DNA of 6,133 nucleotides from an uncultured Eubacteriales bacterium (GTDB lineage: Bacteria > Bacillota > Clostridia > Lachnospirales > Lachnospiraceae). The stretch is taken from the NCBI GenBank assembly GCA_900313855.1, contig OMSZ01000069.1, positions 1 through 6,133 on the forward strand, written 5' to 3'. This document shows positions 4,941 to 6,133 of this stretch, in pieces. A program made the translations under genes and the position numbers. A model generated the notes under the pieces. It made no database searches. It was not told the DNA's origin and was given only the letters and a program-made list of their open reading frames with translations. Each line of letters starts with the position of its first letter. The first letter of the stretch is position 1.

Positions 4941-5957
4941 ATGGAAGACAATAAGATTATTGAGGAGAAACTAATTAATGGACACAAGACCGGAGGTTTG
5001 ATGCTTTTCCTGACACTGGCACTTTATGTTGTGGCAACAATAGGCATTATCTATGGTGGTACAATGAGTAATGGTCCGATTGCGGTTATTAGCGGAATAT
5101 ATTTATTCCTTGGCTGGATTCTTTTCTTGGGACTTAAGGTGCTTAAGCCCAATGAGGCATTGGTGCTTACACTTTTTGGTAAGTATGTAGGAACTCTTAA
5201 GGGCGACGGCTTCTTCTTTGTCAATCCGTTTGTGACAGCATTTAATCCGGCAGCGGGAACAAGACTTGGACAGAGTGGTGATATTAACGGCGGTTCGGTT
5301 AAGTCTTCTGCTGAGACTGCAGAAACAGCAGCAGCGGTTATGAGTAAGAAGATATCACTTAAGGTTATGACTCTTTCTAACAGCAAGCAGAAGGTCAATG
5401 ATGTTCTGGGTAATCCTGTAGAGGTTGCAGTAGCAGTTATGTGGAGAGTTAATGATACAGCCAAGGCTGTATTTGCGGTAGATAATTACAAGGAATATCT
5501 TTCGTTACAGTGTGATGCGGCTGTAAGAAATGTTGTTAAGATTTATCCATATGATGTAACCGATAATGTTGATACAACAGGCGACGGTCAGGCAGATGAC
5601 GGAAGTCTTCGAGGCTCTACGGAGCTTGTTGCTAACCGTATCAAAGAAGAGATTCAGGAAAAGGTTAAGGATGCCGGACTTGAGATAGTTGATGCAAGAA
5701 TTACATATCTTGCTTATGCAACAGAGATTGCAGCTGTAATGCTTCAGAGGCAGCAGGCTGCAGCAATCATCGATGCCAGAAAGATGATAGTTGACGGTGC
5801 TGTAGGAATGGTTGAAATGGCACTTGAGAGACTCAAAGAAGGTAATATGGTAGATTTGGATGAGGAGCGTAAGGCGGCAATGGTTTCCAATCTGCTTGTA
5901 GTTCTTTGTGGTAATCATGATGCTCAGCCCGTCGTTAATTCAGGGAGTCTGTATTAA
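4941..5957 (+). CDS. SPFH/band-7 (stomatin/prohibitin-like) membrane protein
   Basis: SPFH proteins form large membrane-bound oligomers that organise microdomains or regulate membrane proteases; the exact role of this branch is not known to me. The 338 residues have two N-terminal hydrophobic helices (about 18-39 and 44-66) joined by a short Gly/Ser loop. The SPFH domain starts at VLKPNEALVLTLFGKYVG (67-84), with GFFFVNPF (90-97), and runs through a beta-rich part (about 138-180), EYLSLQCDAAVRNVV (185-199), and a long helical region with RIKEEIQEKVKDAGLEIVDARITYL split across 233-257. This leads to an Ala/Gln-rich helix (about 260-285). A hydrophilic Ser/Ala/Thr insert at about 112-134 interrupts the domain. 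AGGAGG (4927-4932) is 8 nt before the ATG. Its TAA shares one base with the next ATG, so translation of the RHH protein is probably coupled to it. Confidence 0.92.
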   Translation: MEDNKIIEEKLINGHKTGGLMLFLTLALYVVATIGIIYGGTMSNGPIAVISGIYLFLGWILFLGLKVLKPNEALVLTLFGKYVGTLKGDGFFFVNPFVTAFNPAAGTRLGQSGDINGGSVKSSAETAETAAAVMSKKISLKVMTLSNSKQKVNDVLGNPVEVAVAVMWRVNDTAKAVFAVDNYKEYLSLQCDAAVRNVVKIYPYDVTDNVDTTGDGQADDGSLRGSTELVANRIKEEIQEKVKDAGLEIVDARITYLAYATEIAAVMLQRQQAAAIIDARKMIVDGAVGMVEMALERLKEGNMVDLDEERKAAMVSNLLVVLCGNHDAQPVVNSGSLY

Positions 5958-6133
5958 TGGCTGAGAAGAAACAGGTGCCTCTCCGCCTTAGTGCGAAGCT
6001 CTATGACGCCATTGCCGCATGGGCAGAGGACGATTTTCGTTCGGTGAACGGACAGATAGAATACTTACTTACAGAGTGCGTGAAGCAGAGAAAGAAGAAC
6101 GGCAAATACGTTTCGGAAACTCTTGACGAAGCA
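5957..6133 (+). CDS. Arc-like ribbon-helix-helix DNA-binding protein (3' end outside window)
   Basis: The 59 visible residues form an Arc/MetJ-type ribbon-helix-helix domain. The strand that enters the DNA major groove is KQVPLRLS (5-12), helix A is AKLYDAIAAWAEDD (13-26), the turn is FRSVNG, and helix B is QIEYLLTECVKQRKK (33-47). A polar tail follows and continues past the window. RHH proteins act as dimers, often as cooperating dimers on short tandem operator sites. AGGGAG (5942-5947) lies 9 nt before ATG 5957, which overlaps the SPFH stop as TAATG. The gene is therefore the second of the operon, and the TGATAY repeats in the leader are its most likely targets. The open end is due only to the window edge. 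Confidence 0.88.
   Translation, partial: MAEKKQVPLRLSAKLYDAIAAWAEDDFRSVNGQIEYLLTECVKQRKKNGKYVSETLDEA

Noticed and set aside
5505..5918. Antisense open frame of 137 codons opposite the SPFH gene, and other long minus-strand frames
   Set aside because: They lie wholly opposite well-recognised genes, lack ribosome sites and show no domain resemblance. They are codon-usage shadows.

Overview
The window looks like chromosomal DNA of a low-to-mid GC Firmicute, most likely a Clostridia member of the Lachnospiraceae type (Butyrivibrio/Roseburia/Coprococcus-like). This is an inference from AGGAGG-type ribosome binding sites, AT-rich intergenic DNA with TTGACA/TATAAT promoters, a PadR regulator paired with a DUF1048-type membrane protein, and an SPFH protein followed by an Arc-like ribbon-helix-helix protein. 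All recognised genes are on the + strand. I see no rRNA, tRNA, CRISPR array, insertion sequence or phage gene.

Layout. (1) 1-108 is the Lys/Ala/Ser/Thr-rich C-terminal tail of a gene that begins outside the window. A rho-independent terminator (136-162) follows. (2) 183-1061 encodes an MscS-type mechanosensitive channel whose ribosome binding site lies directly behind that terminator. (3) 1192-2406 encodes a class III PLP aminotransferase, best matched to acetylornithine aminotransferase (ArgD). Directly after its stop, 2407-2502 reads in frame like the orphan C-terminus of another protein. (4) 2523-2610 holds a strong hairpin and two copies, exactly 42 bp apart, of an imperfect palindrome that each contain a -35 box. 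They are probable autoregulated promoters for the next operon. (5) 2676-4703 is a compact operon: PadR repressor, six-helix membrane protein with DUF1048/HAAS-like cytosolic parts, and a family 6 uracil-DNA-glycosylase-superfamily enzyme (hypoxanthine/deoxyinosine DNA glycosylase) whose start overlaps the previous stop by 4 bp. (6) 4725-4940 is a 5' region with a clear promoter, a doubled TGATATCA palindrome at the expected transcription start, and four tandem 12-bp repeats in the leader. (7) 4941-5957 encodes a two-helix SPFH/band-7 membrane protein, coupled through TAATG to an Arc-like ribbon-helix-helix DNA-binding protein that runs off the window end (5957-6133).

How the parts may work together. 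Two modules share a theme: a membrane protein encoded with a small DNA-binding protein, behind a promoter carrying repeated operator-like sequences. In the PadR module the regulator probably represses its own promoter, and the membrane partner may sense or transmit a signal; the DNA glycosylase then becomes part of that regulon. In the SPFH module the TGATAY-containing repeats are good candidate binding sites for the RHH protein encoded at the end of the same operon, because RHH repressors typically bind short tandem sites. These regulatory links are inferences from the sequence and have not been shown.
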